Source: Solenopsis invicta
Taxonomy: Eukaryota; Arthropoda; Insecta; Hymenoptera; Formicidae
Length of the DNA stretch: 64,000 bases
Assembly: GCF_016802725.1 (NCBI RefSeq)
Contig: NC_052667.1
Span: 1,826,501-1,890,500, forward strand
Direction of reading: 5' to 3'
A model generated the notes under the pieces. It had not been told where the DNA came from and ran no database searches. It saw only the letters and a program-made list of their open reading frames with translations. Of this stretch, positions 1 to 12,646 are shown piece by piece (the first letter of the stretch is position 1; each line of letters starts with the position of its first letter). The position numbers and the translations under genes were made by a program.

Positions 1-563
1 ATGAATTAATGATCACTAACAATAATATTAGCATGTGACTTTTCTGTGATAAGTGCACTCGTTAACCCTTAACACAATTAGAGCATGCGTCATTTATAGC
101 ATTTTTACGAGCACTTTTATTGCACTCTTTGTCTCGGAGCATATACGTTAGATTTTCAGAGAATGCAGCGTTGTGAAACAAATAAAAATGCAAATTTGCT
201 TCTTAAAATTAAAATTGGACATACTTTCAATCTACTCGATTTCAATCTTACATTCTTTTGCATAACGTTTCACAATCACGCGACAAAATTGTTTATGGCA
301 ATTCTTCATCTGCAAATTTTAATCTTCAAATTCTAACTTTTATTTTGAAATTTCTCTATCTCATTATATGTATCATATTCGCAATATTTCTATTTAACAA
401 AATCTGGCACTACACTACGAACTTTCAGGCAACATTTACTATTATCCGTCTGTTTCACTTACAAATTTAATTCTACATATACAGAAAATAAGATATATCG
501 TGCAAAACATGTAGAGAATCTCTTTGAGATAAATAACTGGGCTGGCTGTTTTAAGGGTTAATG

Positions 564-866
564 CTAATTAATGATAAAGTAAATCTTATATTGACCCGTG
601 TACGGTCGAGCGCTCACTTTCCTCCTGTCTCTGTAATCTCTAACAGTTTTCAGACCACAAAACACGGCATTGTAGACCCCATGTTGACCATATGGGGTCA
701 TCAACTCTTTGTTAATGGCGATACCGATCAGTAAGTCATCTATGAAGTACAGATAACCACACGTAAAACCTTGACACAACACTACACAAGTGCCTTGCGT
801 GCAATATACTATACTATCTTCTTTCAATTTCATGATTTTTTTGTTTCCAGCTTCATAATGTTTCAT
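564..866 (-). CDS. Unrecognised 100-codon open frame, antisense to Tomosyn
   Basis: An ATG-started frame (ATG at 866, read downward) encodes about 100 residues beginning MKHYEAGNKKIMKLKEDS. It has five Cys residues, four of them clustered (YCTQGTCVVLCQGFTCGYLYF), and a basic C-terminal third. An in-frame stop lies just upstream, so the frame could only start at this ATG or a nearby non-ATG codon. No signal peptide, transmembrane helix or known family was recognised. It lies opposite the part of Tomosyn upstream of the first visible exon. It may be a chance frame, a decayed gene or a transposon remnant; no function is proposed. Confidence 0.15.
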   Translation of the reverse strand: MKHYEAGNKKIMKLKEDSIVYCTQGTCVVLCQGFTCGYLYFIDDLLIGIAINKELMTPYGQHGVYNAVFCGLKTVRDYRDRRKVSARPYTGQYKIYFIIN

Positions 867-1075
867 ATAGGAAAGTGTTTCTTGTGTCACTTAAAACCTA
901 TAACTATAACCAACTCTTTTACCACACCAACCAGAGCTTTATGCTATGTATATAAAAACGCACACTCAACACTCTTTTACAGTTGTACCCTGATATTGTA
1001 ATTTTATATGCAATTCATTATCTATGAATGAAACAATGCATCACAGTAAAGCCGACTTGTGCATATTTTTTGCAG

Positions 1076-1161
1076 GATCGCAAAGACGCTTTGCTTCAGC
1101 AATCGAGGTCATGGTTTATATCTCTCGTCACCGATGGAAATACAGAAGTTCTCCGTTTCGA
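1076..1161 (+). CDS. Tomosyn: Tomosyn, antepenultimate coding exon in view (partial gene)
   Basis: This is the first of three exons in the window assigned to tomosyn, a cytosolic syntaxin-binding protein that inhibits SNARE assembly. It is preceded by a pyrimidine-rich acceptor ending TTTTTTGCAG and followed by a GTGAAT donor. It reads 28 codons plus two bases, and the phase fits the next exon exactly: the leftover GA joins the C of the next exon to make an Asp codon, giving ...EVLRF-D-GELTEMMGDLF. The product of this exon (DRKDALLQQ...LVTDGNTEVLRF) is less family-diagnostic than the next two exons, so its assignment rests on splice signals, phase and position. The gene starts upstream of base 1, where the WD40 beta-propeller domains should lie. 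Confidence 0.55.
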
Positions 1162-1297
1162 GTGAATTCTGGTATGGTTTTACGTGTATCAGTTTTACTT
1201 TCATTTCAATAAAATAACCAATCTTATATATTTTGAGTTTATATCGATTCATTCTATCCAAATTTCACTCATGCAAATTATATTCATATTTGATTAG

Positions 1298-1422
1298 CGG
1301 TGAATTGACGGAGATGATGGGTGATCTATTTATTGGCCACGATATGCCAGAACCGCCTAAAGAGAGTTTCTTCAAAGGTTTATTCGGTGGTGGTTCGAGA
1401 AGCCTCGATCGGGAAGAGTTGT
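1298..1422 (+). CDS. Tomosyn: Tomosyn, penultimate coding exon (tail linker)
   Basis: The exon encodes GELTEMMGDLF followed by PEPPKESFFKGLFGGG and SRSLDREEL. This corresponds to the conserved linker of tomosyn/STXBP5 proteins between the beta-propellers and the SNARE motif; vertebrate members have a similar FFKGLFGG...SLDREELFGE segment. The acceptor is GATTAG at 1292-1297 and the donor is a strong GTAAGT at 1423. The exon ends with one base (T) of a split codon that becomes Phe (TTC) after splicing to 1795, restoring the family REELFGESS sequence. The intron before it is 136 bases long. The family match was made from memory of the motif, not by a search. Confidence 0.85.
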
Positions 1423-1440
1423 GTAAGTAGAGACTCACTG

Positions 1441-1723
1441 CACACAGAAAAATATTCTTCTGCTGAGAAAAGCGAACTTAGTTTGCTTTTTTTTTCTTTT
1501 AGTAAATAATGATTATCATTAACAAAGAATTTTTTCTTTAATTGTCTTAAAAAATACTCATCACTTTTAGAAAAACTCATTATTATATTACTCAAAGAGA
1601 AAATTTATATTCTTTCAAAGAATATTATGAAATTGTATCGAAAAAAGTAAAAATACTAAGCAAATCAAAATTTTCTTTTTAACTTAATATTCTTGATTAA
1701 AGTATTAAATTTTTCTGTATGTG
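1441..1723. mobile_element. Possible MITE in the last Tomosyn intron
   Basis: The left end reads CACACAGAAAAAT and the right end, read on the other strand, reads CACATACAGAAAAAT. The ends therefore form imperfect terminal inverted repeats resembling those of the better-defined elements at 12.6, 14.5 and 44.8 kb. The interior is AT-rich and non-coding. The element would occupy most of the 372-base intron between the last two Tomosyn exons without disturbing either splice site. The interior shows only weak self-complementarity, so the assignment is tentative. Confidence 0.35.
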
Positions 1724-1794
1724 ATTAAGTAACAAACTGAAAATGAAGAAATGAGTAATTCAAAGCAAACTGACGCTTATTCCGATGCTTGCAG

Positions 1795-2048
1795 TCGGCG
1801 AATCTAGCGGCCGTGCGTCGCGCACAGTGGCGAAACATATTCCAGGACCAAACGAGGCTCTGCGAGAGCGGGTCTCTACCGCAACGGGCGAGGTAAATAT
1901 GGCACATCAGATGGTCGTGGAGCGCGGAGAGAAGCTGTCGCAGCTCGAAGAACGAACCGCGCGCATGATGTCGGAGGCCGACAACTTTTCGCAAAGCGCT
2001 CACGGACTGATGCTCAAGTACAAAGACAAGAAATGGTATCAGCTATGA
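1795..2048 (+). CDS. Tomosyn: Tomosyn, last coding exon with the R-SNARE motif
   Basis: This terminal exon starts after TTGCAG at 1789-1794 and stops with TGA at 2046-2048. It encodes FGESSGRASRTVAKHIPGP, then a helical R-SNARE-like stretch (VVERGEKLSQLEERTARM, then SEADNFSQSA), ending in MLKYKDKKWYQL. The Arg of VVERGEKL aligns with the zero-layer arginine of VAMP/synaptobrevin (LERDQKL). As is normal for tomosyn, the SNARE motif is followed by a short charged and aromatic tail and no transmembrane helix. In this family the motif binds syntaxin/SNAP-25 and competes with synaptobrevin, holding back vesicle priming. The three exons together give 154 codons plus stop in one consistent frame. 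An overlapping minus-strand open frame is only a shadow. Confidence 0.93.
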
Positions 2049-5000
2049 GGACGCCACTCGGCTCGAGTCCAATGGGACGACGCACGTTTCTTTAGTTACT
2101 TAGCGTTTGTGTTTCGTCTATGAGTTTTGTCATATTAAGAAACTAAAAGCTAACTATACTACGATCCTCACACACGCACACATGGGAAACATCTACACAA
2201 AGGGAGAGAGATAATGCGGATATATGTACATGCGATCACCTGTGCGACGCACATGGTACACACGCACATGTTGTAAACGAAAAAAGAAAACATATTTCAA
2301 AGCGGATAAGTATAGCGATGATCTCTCAAATGTGTAAATCTTTGCGTATGGATGAATAGAAATAAAAGAGGGATGTCGACGAGATAGAGGCCGCGGCTAT
2401 GCCGTGATGCATTTGCGCGGATGTGACGTGTACGTATAATTATTTAAAATATAAAGTACTTATACGCAAAGATGCGAGAAATATACGCGAGTCAATATAA
2501 GCAATTATGTAATAATTCGCCTTTTAACCGGTGGCACTCGTTAATTCATTCGGACGTCCTGTGAACATGTTTAATGGCGCCTTGCCTTGTTTGCTTCTCA
2601 GCAAAGAATTGCCAATAAGTATTTACGAACATTACATTGTTGCAGAGTTTAAGCACTTCCGAATAGATGGAATCGAGTGAAACACTAAGAATCGCATTAG
2701 TTGTAAATCGATTAAAAGTAGTACTTATACATATTACATGAGTTCTTCTCTATTAGATTAATATTATATATGTGTTATAAGAGAGAGAGAATATATATAT
2801 TATTGAAATTGGAACGAAATACATATGGCTACTCATATATCAATAATGCCATTGAAATTTGTAGTAGTGAAACACATTTTAAAGAGTCGTTGTCGACTAA
2901 TAATTCTTATTCCGCGATGTAAATTTTATAATTGTACATTGTAAGCTGACTTGTATTTAAGCATTTATCGTTATACACGATTGTAGACACTTTCGTAAAT
3001 ATGCGTTAAGGGATAGAATGAATGACCAATGCGATTCTTAAGATTTGTAAATCTATCGAATTACACACAGGTGTGCAAATGAGAAAGTTGTTAGGCTCGA
3101 CAGAGATGATACTTTATGAAAGTTACGAACGCAGGCAAGACGGCACAGCGACACTAATTCCGAATGTATTGACAATAAACAATGTAGTTAATTACTCGGT
3201 GAGAAAGAGTATTGGATAAAAGTTGAGTGCAATGAAATATATTTTATCCAGAATGGCGGGTGTTGCGCAGGCCGCAAAAAGCTGCTATACTCGCCACGCT
3301 GATAAGAATGTATTAGTTGTTATCGATTGTAGTTATCGCGCTAGACGTGCTATGTATATATATAAAGAGATGAATACAAGTAGGACAGATTTCGCGTTAT
3401 AAAAGCTGTTTATATAACAATGTATTATGAGTTACGCTATTTCGATGCCGACGATAAGTTCAATTGGATTTATGACATCTAACCGACGTGACATGGATTA
3501 CCTATTGTAATTTTAGCACTACATTACTAGTTTAGATTAATTAAAAACAATATATAGGATATATATAAAATATACATATACAAAAAATAATCAGATATGT
3601 ATACGCGCATATACAGGAAGGTATCTATATACGTACATATATATTTGGTCATATGTATATGTTATATTTATATATACATATATAAGCATGCGATAAGTTC
3701 GTTTGAATTTATCGGGGCTCTGAATCGTCGTACTGCTTCCATAGCAATAACTGTATAGTTGATGTTTCTGGTACTAATCACTCGTATACTTAATAATGTG
3801 CCCGCAGAAAATTACTTAGAGCATTTTTCGAATTGATTCAAGCTCATGGTATAATTTCCCTTGGACAATATACACGTATAAAACTTCGTTGTCCCATTAC
3901 ACACTCTTATCACGGGATGTCTTCACTATCGATTACTAGTACAAAAGAGCGCGAGCTCGTTCGTCGAGCGCGATTTGTAGTGTACGAACTGTAGTTGAAA
4001 TCCGTATTGATGCTGAATTTGTAATACGTTCGTGAGAGTGCGCAGATTAGCGTTGACTCTGAATACCGATCCCATTTCACCTAAACTGCTAACTCTGACA
4101 AACGTTCCACTATCTTACTATCTAGAATTATTATTCCTCGAATACCAGACACTCAGTATGTAAGCAGTTCAATGGTAGATAAGATACATTCAAAATAAAA
4201 TATTAAGTATCCTAAGAGCAGCGGAGAGATTTGTTAATGCCCGAATTACGAGAATGCTAGTATACAAATTAGAGGAGAGAGGTGTTCTTTCAGTGAAGGA
4301 TCGTTTACCGTTGTAACAATTAGATAGATTTAATGTGAGCTAGTTACAGAGAAAACAGGTATATTATATTATTATTTAAATGTTGCAGTGATATATTCTA
4401 ACATTCGTTGCACAAAGATTATATATTCGTCGATAGTTTCTCATTATTTATCAAAGAATTTAATCATATCTCAAAGAAATTTCTGATAATAATAATCTAC
4501 TTCTTTACCAGGCCATAGTACATAAAAAAAATGTCGCGAGAATGGAACGAGGTCGGGAACGCTCGACTGTAATTAATGGATTTGCTTATAACTTTAGTTG
4601 TATCGCCTATATTTTTTTATGTACTATAGTCTCCTGAAACTCAATAAATGCTATTTATAAAGCAAATTTTTAACTCTCTTTCTAGCCCATATTCTAATTA
4701 AATCAAGTTTCTTATTGGGATAGGAGAAAAAACTTATTTCCTATATTGTTTTCATTATTATATCTGATTAACTATATACTGTATAAGTGATAGCGTACAA
4801 TTATAGAATCGTAGAATGTACAGATGTCTAAATTACAGGTAAATATATAGCTCACATCTGCATATACGATATTAATTAATTTCAAACACAATGCTAAAGA
4901 GATTATCATTGGGCTGGACAGAGATAAATGAAGTATACACATCTTAAAGTCCTTTTAGATATTTGCAAATAGAGATACAACAGATATCTTTTACTATGTA

Positions 5001-5129
5001 TTTAATCAATTTTTGTACACTGACGTATAATTTTTTTAAATCATTAATTAGACGAGAATGAAAAAAAAATGAGAGAGATTTATTTCATATAACTCGTTTG
5101 AGACCGATTTTATCAAGAGACGTATCATG

Positions 5130-5208
<79 letters not shown>

Positions 5209-5500
5209 TCTTCAAAAATGCTTTGATATTATTGCATGTAATTTTTTATTTGTGCAAGTAGTGCGCTACTAAATTCATTATTAAAACGAAACAAGTCTAT
5301 CTTTAAGCGACGAAACATCTAATGCTCTCAATTTATACTATTAACTATTAACAATCTAGTAGAATTTTTATTTTTATTCAACAGATAGACGATATAGGTA
5401 TCATCTTATAATTGTAAGAGTACTGCCTCGGCTACAGACTGTATCTTGGCTCCAATTTAATAAATGAGTTTTACTCGAAGAATTCAAGAACAACGTATCT
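2049..5500 (+). other. Probable Tomosyn 3' UTR and downstream AT-rich DNA
   Basis: No coding sequence is supported here. The stretch immediately follows the Tomosyn stop codon and has the AT-rich, TGTA-rich character of a long insect 3' UTR. Candidate polyadenylation signals AATAAA occur at 2361-2366, 4194-4199, 4643-4648 and 5459-5464. Which of them is used, and so where the transcript ends, cannot be read from sequence alone. A short open frame at 3022-3219 has no recognisable features and is taken as chance. Confidence 0.4.
5133..5206. repeat. Compound microsatellite (CT)n(AT)n
   Basis: About 17 CT dinucleotides (5133-5166) run directly into about 20 AT dinucleotides (5167-5206) with no interruption. 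It is a simple compound dinucleotide repeat in non-coding DNA downstream of Tomosyn. Confidence 0.97.
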
Positions 5501-7196
5501 TCTCTACGCATCGTAATGCCACTTTATGTCAAATTAATTTTGCATGATTTGATTACTTTTTATGTTAAATTATGAAATAGAACTTGATATTTGTGTGTCA
5601 TTCGTTATGTACCATTTCGTTTTTATCATAACAAGTATTCAACACTAAAACTATCAAAGCAGTCAAGATATCTGATCTTTTTTTTTTAATTACTTAAATT
5701 CACAACAGTGCATATTTTTTAACTGTCTATGACTTTTGTTACAGTATGTTATTTATTTTACTCTAATGATTTTTTCAAAAATGCAAAGGAAAGACTGGGG
5801 TTGAAAGTAAAACACGGGTAAGTTGTAACATTTTTTTATATGAATGTTACAATTTAGTGTTATGTTTAAAACTAGTCTGCCCTCATGGTATGCTTGAATA
5901 TTACAGAAATTAATCGTTCTAGTGTTAATTTCCTTATGTATTCTCTCAAAGAAAATTTATTTCTGGCTCAGCGGTCGAGATGTTTAACATGGCAAATGAA
6001 AAGATTGTAGCACGAGTCTTCCCCCATGAATTTGAAGGAAAAGTCAAGCGTAGGTCAAAGCTCTTGGGGAATCTCGTCCTTTTTGCCTCGCTCTTTAACC
6101 GGAAGGAACGACGGTGACTGCTATCGACACCCGGCCCGTAATTAAATTAATTTCTGCGCCTCCACCTTCGCCGGTTATAGGCATCGGCGTGGAATAATGC
6201 AGCGGCGCGACGCGTCGCGACGCGGTGCGAGGCGAGGCGACGCGACGCAACCCAGCGTCGTCGGCGAAAGGTGCCTCTCGACCGCACTCTCGCGCGCACA
6301 CTTCTCATTTCCAATTTAAAAATAATGAGAATCTACCGCGAATAGGTGAGGCTGTCGCGCACAGATACCCCATTGACTACACCGGGCGTCTCGGGCCGCG
6401 CGCGAAGTGGAATGAATTGAAAAAAAATTCAATTTAGCTTCGGGTATACCGCATAGCCGCCGACCCACCACCATCGCTGTGACGCGACGCGACTTTTCTC
6501 GCCATAAAGGGGACAATGGATCGAAATTTTATTTGTCCCGTGGCTGTATATCCACGTCGCGTTTCTCGAACGAGGCATCTACGAGCGACCGACACGACCG
6601 TTATTATCTTACTTCTAGCGCGAAGAAAATATGGTTTCCGGCAGGAAGATGCACGGAATATATTATTATTTATGGATCTCGGGAATATAAAGAGGCCGCG
6701 TTCGGCTGCGAGCGATCGCACTTCCCGATCTACGACGATCGGCATCCGGAAGATCGAGGGCTGCTCTCTCGAGCGCGGCTCGAATAACAATACCGGAGCA
6801 CGCGTTCGCGTCGGACGACGTCTCGGCTCTCGGGGGGCAAACGCCAGTAAATAGGAAACGAATAAAGATCCGAGCGCGAAGAAGCCCGGCAGTCTGTCTC
6901 AGGCGCGCGCAATAAAATGTAAATTCGCGGCAATTCGCGCCTCGCCCTCGCCTCCCGGTATCGGCACCCAGACGCCTCGTCTCGCCGTTCGTTCCCCGAG
7001 ATCCCCGGTGTAACGGTGAGTAAGTGGCGAGTGGCGGCGCGGGGCGTTCAGAGCCCGCGGGCTCCGCCGTCATTTGCATGAGTAACGGGCGGAGAGCGCC
7101 CGGAACGGTGAGGCTAAGGGGTAGCGAGACGAGTAATTTATAGTCAATAATTCTTGCCGAGGCAATTTTCGCATCGAGCGCGAACGTTTCCTCGGA

Positions 7197-7197
<1 letters not shown>

Positions 7198-7230
<33 letters not shown>
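7198..7230. repeat. (CGA)n trinucleotide repeat
   Basis: An uninterrupted run of about 11 CGA triplets inside the CpG-rich block. It generates artificial Arg, Val or Asp runs in overlapping open frames. Confidence 0.95.
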
Positions 7231-8200
7231 TGGCGGCGGCGCGCGGTGGGAGAGACGGAGGCAAGAAACGGTGGGAAATGAGGCGGAATGTTAAATAGCC
7301 CGTCGTCTCTTTCAGGTAGCCCTAAAACTGCGCAACGGGAATCAGCCGCGAGACGATTCCACACCGGGACGTTTGGCGCGTGTAATCCTTCACGACTCTA
7401 CCGTCTGATTTAAAGCAGGGTTTGACGAGGTGGATCTAATCCAATAAAACCCAGCCGATAAATTTATTTTCCAATTTTTTAGAAAATTACAAAAATTGTT
7501 TTATTTAATTTACTTTTTCAATTTTCACCCTTCTTTAAATATTAACTTAATTCAAAAGCTCCTTTATTTTTTGAGCAAATTTACAAAATCAGCTATAAAG
7601 AACTTTTTAAGACTTTTAAGACCTCACGCAGCATGATGAAATTATTTTTGTCAAAAAATGAATTGAATAAAAAAACAGGATTAAAGACATGGTCAATTTG
7701 ACACGAAATGCTCCTTATATAAACACATGTAAATCTATTATATCAATAAATTTAATTTAATTAATTTAAATGCAATTAATTCATAGAATTATCAATTGTA
7801 TTTTAATAATCATTAGACTATCATTTAAAAAATGGTCTTGCAAGCCACAATTTTTTGGCTGCAAAATATTAACTGATTACTCCAATTTGTTTGTATCGCT
7901 AATTAATTCTTCTAAATAATTGAAGAGAGAGCCCGTCGTCCTGCAACCTGCAACGTCATGGCGTCTGTCCCCCTTCTCTCCCTGTTCCTTTTATTTATCG
8001 CGCGGCGCACGGCACTTACGTGCGGAAAGTTTAGCCGTGATGCCGAGGGAGGCGAAGATTACCCGAGCAACATAAAACGATACCAAGGACATAAAGGCGC
8101 GCGGCCGATATTAGATATCAAACCGCCCGCCCTAACCTTCCGCCTCTTCGAGTATCCCGCCGAGAGCTATCAGACTGATAGAATATGTTCGACGTCGTCG

Positions 8201-8220
8201 CGACGACGACGACGACGACG
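8201..8220. repeat. Short (CGA)n repeat
   Basis: Six to seven CGA triplets in the same CpG-rich block as the longer array at 7198. Confidence 0.9.
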
Positions 8221-8527
8221 TTGCTGCGACCCCACCTCCCAAATTCTATACGTCGGTCGTATACATGCGATCGCCGTACATACGCCGCTTTATTTAGAGC
8301 GGCTTTTATCGCGCGTGCGAGGCGAGGTTAACTCGTGTGTCTCGAATACCCTGCGTCTTTCCATACCTCTTGCTCCAGGTTTTCCGGAGCAAGCTACCTC
8401 GCGCCGCTTTCATTTACGTCGCGGCCGCAATTTGCGGCCGGGGATAATACTGAGCTATCTGGCCTGAACGCGATCCTGAGCGAGCGATTGATCGCAAATG
8501 CAATGGAAAACGGGAGGACGTACTTAC

Positions 8528-8727
8528 CGATCGCCACCGCCGTCTCGACGTCGGTCGTCTTCTGTTTCGTCCACTCGTCTCTTCACCTGCTCGCTCCTTC
8601 GTAGGTAGCGGATGGATGCGACGATCGGCGTGTCGTTGCGGGTCGCAAGATCGAACACTCGAGGACTTGGAAGACTCATCTTCGATCTCTTTCTACGTGT
8701 CACAAGCCGAAATCGCGCGCGAAACAT
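8528..8727 (-). other. Possible 5' exon on the minus strand with a strong splice donor
   Basis: Read on the minus strand, an ATG at 8727 opens a frame of 66 codons (MFRARFRLVTRRKRSKMSL...) that stays open up to CG|GTAAGTA, a near-ideal splice donor with GT at 8527-8526. The frame stops three bases into the putative intron. This is the layout expected of a first coding exon or spliced leader in a CpG-rich promoter block. The peptide is very basic and unlike any family I recognise, and no matching downstream exon was identified between 8.5 kb and the Tomosyn 3' end. It could be a 5' UTR exon or coincidence. Confidence 0.25.
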
Positions 8728-9859
8728 GGCGCTCGTTTACATACGTCATCCTACAAGAAGAACGACACGAACGACGCCACCGTGGAAGAAAATCACTTCA
8801 AGTCGATGAGCAATGACGTATGTCAGCGCTTTTGTCCTTGCTACGCCCTCTCATTGGTGATTCCGCCGTCGCGACGCGAGGGGTACCAACTAGTACCAAT
8901 GGCGCGCCCCCCGTGATTCGCGGCCGCAAGGTTGCATTACCGACTTTTTCAAATTCTTGGAGAAACGCAATTAGTCAACGGACATCAGACATGGCCGGGC
9001 ACGGCGACGGACGTCTCTCTCGCGTTTCGCGACAGTCGCGAGCGATTTACCCGTCCCGAGTGAGGCTGCGAATGCGACGAGTACTCGAGTGTGTCGCGCG
9101 AGGTGTCGGGATCAGCGACGATCGGCCCGGGCGATCGCAATTAGCTACGTTTCTCCGGCACGACCGAGGGTACGCAAGGCCCGGTGTACATACGTACGCG
9201 AACTAGCGACGAAGCAAGGGAGCAGCGGGCAGCTCCGTGCCCTTTTAAACAAACACCGAGACGGATCGTCGGAAAAATACGTCGTAGTAGGTAACAACGA
9301 ATGCTGTGTTTTAATATTCATTGCTGAAAGTCTGCATACGTAACGTGAACGCTATGGCTTTTCAGTACTGACGGTGTATACGGGAACGGAGTAGCAGGCG
9401 TCGAGAAGGAACGGCCGCCATGACAGTGCTCCTCCATAACAGAATTTCGTCATACTTTACTATATTTACACGGCTGTTAATATCGGTAATGCGAATGTGC
9501 GAGAGATTCGCGAATTGAGCTCCGCGTGATCGAGCTGGCGCTTTTAGATGTACCGCAGATTGATCGTGTTTAATAAGTTCGTCGAAATATGCGATAGTAA
9601 TTAGCACGGATCCCAATCATTTTCACTAAACCGCGTTCGCCGCTTGTGTTTGCTCTGTCGACCGGGAGAGCGAAATTGATACAGCTAATGATCGTTACGG
9701 TCCGGTCGCTCGATTCATCACGTTTACTTCCGTTTTTCGAGTTATCGAGAATAAATATTGAAACGGGCGTGTATGTACCATCGACAGCGTCGAGAAAATT
9801 ATCGGGTGACCGTAATGCACAATCATTGCGGACAGATAATTCTGTCAAGTAAACTCTGT

Positions 9860-10980
9860 GTCACCATAACTCCACTGTGGTATAACTGATTTTCCATAGA
9901 TGGCTTACGTGTACGTGTGCTAATTGAAATATGCGTTATTTATTCATGTGCAATGCAGTTGACAGTATTTATGTACGTAATAATGAGTAACAAGCTTGTA
10001 GTAGTAACTAGTTAAAATATTAAACAATAAAATCCAAGATTTAATAACTTTTAACTTAATTAATTTTTAATGAATTTTAATAAGAATTTTTAACTTTAAC
10101 TAGTTATTTCTGAAACACAATTTTTAATTTATTAGCTTTTTTTATAAGTTAAAAATATATCTTTATAAAAAGAAAGAAAAAAATAAAATAAAAAATTAAT
10201 AAAAGTAATGAAATGTTAAATGCTAAATACAATGTTAAATTTATTTAATGTTCAATAATGTAATTGTTTTGAACAATCTAACTTTAAGACTTGACGAATT
10301 TTTAATTTAATATAAATAATGCTTTCCAAAATTAACTTTTCGCTCAAGTTGAATCAAGTTTTAATTGAAATATTTTTGTAAATAAAATTAAGATAGCTTT
10401 TAATCAATTATTTTTTTGCAGTTATAGAAAATATATACTATTAGATTATTTTTATATAAAAAATTATTTTTATATTCAAGATTATTTGTGTATTTAAAAT
10501 TATTTTTATATTCAAAGTAGATTTTTTAATCTAAGGAATTCAGCTGAAAAAATCACAGATATTTTTTCTTTGATTTGAAATTATTTAATAAACAGAAACA
10601 ATTTACAATATCGAAATGACATACCAAACGTACATCTAATATTTTAACAATGAATGTCAAAAAAATTTAATGTCTATTTTTTAGTATTTTAATAAAAATA
10701 CTGTCTTTTATCGTAAAAAAATTGTAAACCAATTTTTTACTCTAAAAGTAAAAAAATACCTTTTTTTTATCTTTACTGCCAACACTGAAAATCTATAGTA
10801 CATGTAACATAAATCACAATAGTAGCAGGGTGCATCAAAACGCAACTTACATAAAATTCTAAATGAAGAATACCGGAAAAAATACCATATACTGACATAA
10901 TCAGTTGTTAATGATTCTCGCATTGATTTATACATTTCACAATCAGTGTATCGCAAATGCAATAAGTTTAGGCGTGATTA
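9860..10980. other. AT-rich intergenic stretch
   Basis: Very AT-rich, low-complexity DNA with many TTTAAT and ATTTTTA motifs. I see no gene, convincing splice structure or tandem repeat. Confidence 0.6.
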
Positions 10981-11325
10981 GCTCCGCGAAATTGGATTTT
11001 TTCTGACGCGTACGTATGTTACACGTCCGGAGAAACGAAGCAAAGCGTCACCGCATGTATCTCGAGTTTTCCGAGAAACGTCCTGCCGTGTTTCGCGTTT
11101 ATTTACCTCGTGCGCAAAAAAATGGTTCGGTAGTGTCGTGAAAGGAGAGACGGACGAGTGTCGAAAAAAAAATTAAGTAACTCGCGCGATCGCAATCAGC
11201 TGCGGTGTTTCCGAGCGTGTTGCGCGAAGCAACAAGCAATCGCTATGTTGCACGTGATTGTTTATTCGTGTGCAGTGAATGGTGAATCGCAACGAGTGCA
11301 CTGAATCATAGTGAGTGCAGGGAGC

Positions 11326-11436
11326 ATGGAGAGTGCCGAAACGACGGGTGATTATCATGTTAATTCACGACTTCTGCCAACGAGCGTTCGAAATAATGCA
11401 GCAGACGGAGGGAAAGCGACAGCGATGCTTCGACCG
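11326..11436 (+). other. Candidate first exon (37 codons) with a splice donor
   Basis: An ATG in acceptable context (AGC-ATG-G) opens a 37-codon frame beginning MESAETTGDYHVNSRLL and ending ATAMLRP, directly at a strong donor CCG|GTGAGTGAC. The frame closes within the putative intron, as expected for an exon rather than a random frame. The upstream sequence (11.0-11.3 kb) is CpG-rich and promoter-like. The next plausible acceptor, at 13226, would give only a few more residues before a stop. The unit may therefore be a short-peptide or non-coding spliced transcript, or the true next exon may lie elsewhere. The product is not recognised. Confidence 0.3.
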
Positions 11437-12646
11437 GTGAGTGACTAATTGCTTTATTCATTTAATAATCATAACGTTTGCCGAATTAAATACTATGTAT
11501 TGACGAAAATATGTAATCGTATTTCTATTTGCGTCTCTCTCTCTTTCTCTCTTTCACCGGGCAACACTCGACGCCTGCATTGTGCAGAAAATATCATGTT
11601 TCCGCATCAGAAAATAAAACGCCATATAAAAGCGAAACACTCGCGCAACTACGCTGCAGCAATACGTTATTTTGATCGAATTCCCTTTTTAACAATGCGT
11701 CCATTCGATTTCAATAAACGATCTATATAATGATACTGCGCAATCTATATTTTATACAAATGCAATGGACGACAAATTTTGACGGCTGCAAAATCAACAA
11801 AATCAAAAGCTTCAATCACAATATAATTTTAACTGGTTGATTAGCCGATCGATCGCAGCACGGACTAAGTATCTGCTCGTAAAAAAAGATCCCTTTTGCT
11901 ATTTACGTATTGCACGTTGTAAATGAGACTACAAATTTTTGCATAGTAAAGAAAATTTAATTCTTTTAATTATTGATAAAAATATTGATAATCCTGGCAA
12001 CGCTGGAACGTTGTAAAAGTGCGCATTAACGCGTACATGAATCGGTAGCAATAAATAAATAAATAAAAATATGAGAAAACAGTAAATAATTTCTGCTGAT
12101 AATGGACGCTCGAATGCAACAAAACGAGAATATTTTTCAGTTGAATAGATTTAGTGAATCATTCTGTCAGGCTATTGTATTGGCTGCGCCTCTCGAAACA
12201 AAGCATGAAACCAACACGGATTAAGCCTATTATTTCGCTGTTCATTATAACAATTACCTGTTGATGGCGGGGTAACGGGATGGGGCGCGCAAGGAAACCG
12301 GCGAAAGAGTAATGATTGAAAATAACAGGAATCATATAAACGTGCAATCATGCAGCGCCAAGGTACTCTGGGAGGGTTGTCGGAAATGATCACAGATTTC
12401 AGGGCAGTGTGATCAGCTCGGTTCGAAGACAAGCATTATGATAATGATCCTCATTACGCGATCAGATTATAGATTATAGAATTATAAGCCTGTTATGATA
12501 AATCATTCTTCTTGCCATTTTTCGTTACGCTATCGAACGATCATGCTTGATCGACTTAGCATAAAAATCTTGTAAACGTTTCGAAATTTCGGTAAATTGA
12601 CAGTAAAAATATATACATTTGTTGTCTTATTTTATAATACGAAATA

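Larger units (their letters stand above)
6060..9340. other. CpG-rich block with CGA repeats, no supported gene apart from one possible exon
   Basis: Base composition changes sharply here: CpG-dense, GC-rich sequence with many short overlapping open frames on both strands, interrupted by an AT-rich segment at about 7440-7920. Such blocks in insect genomes often mark promoters or first exons, but no complete gene is visible. The longest frame (6666-7364, minus) is dominated by an arginine run translated from the CGA trinucleotide repeat and is not credible as a protein. The block could serve a transcript in either direction; the minus-strand exon candidate at 8528-8727 lies within it. Confidence 0.4.

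Noticed and set aside
6666..7364. 232-codon minus-strand frame
   Set aside because: Its core is a poly-Arg run translated from (CGA)n; composition explains the openness.
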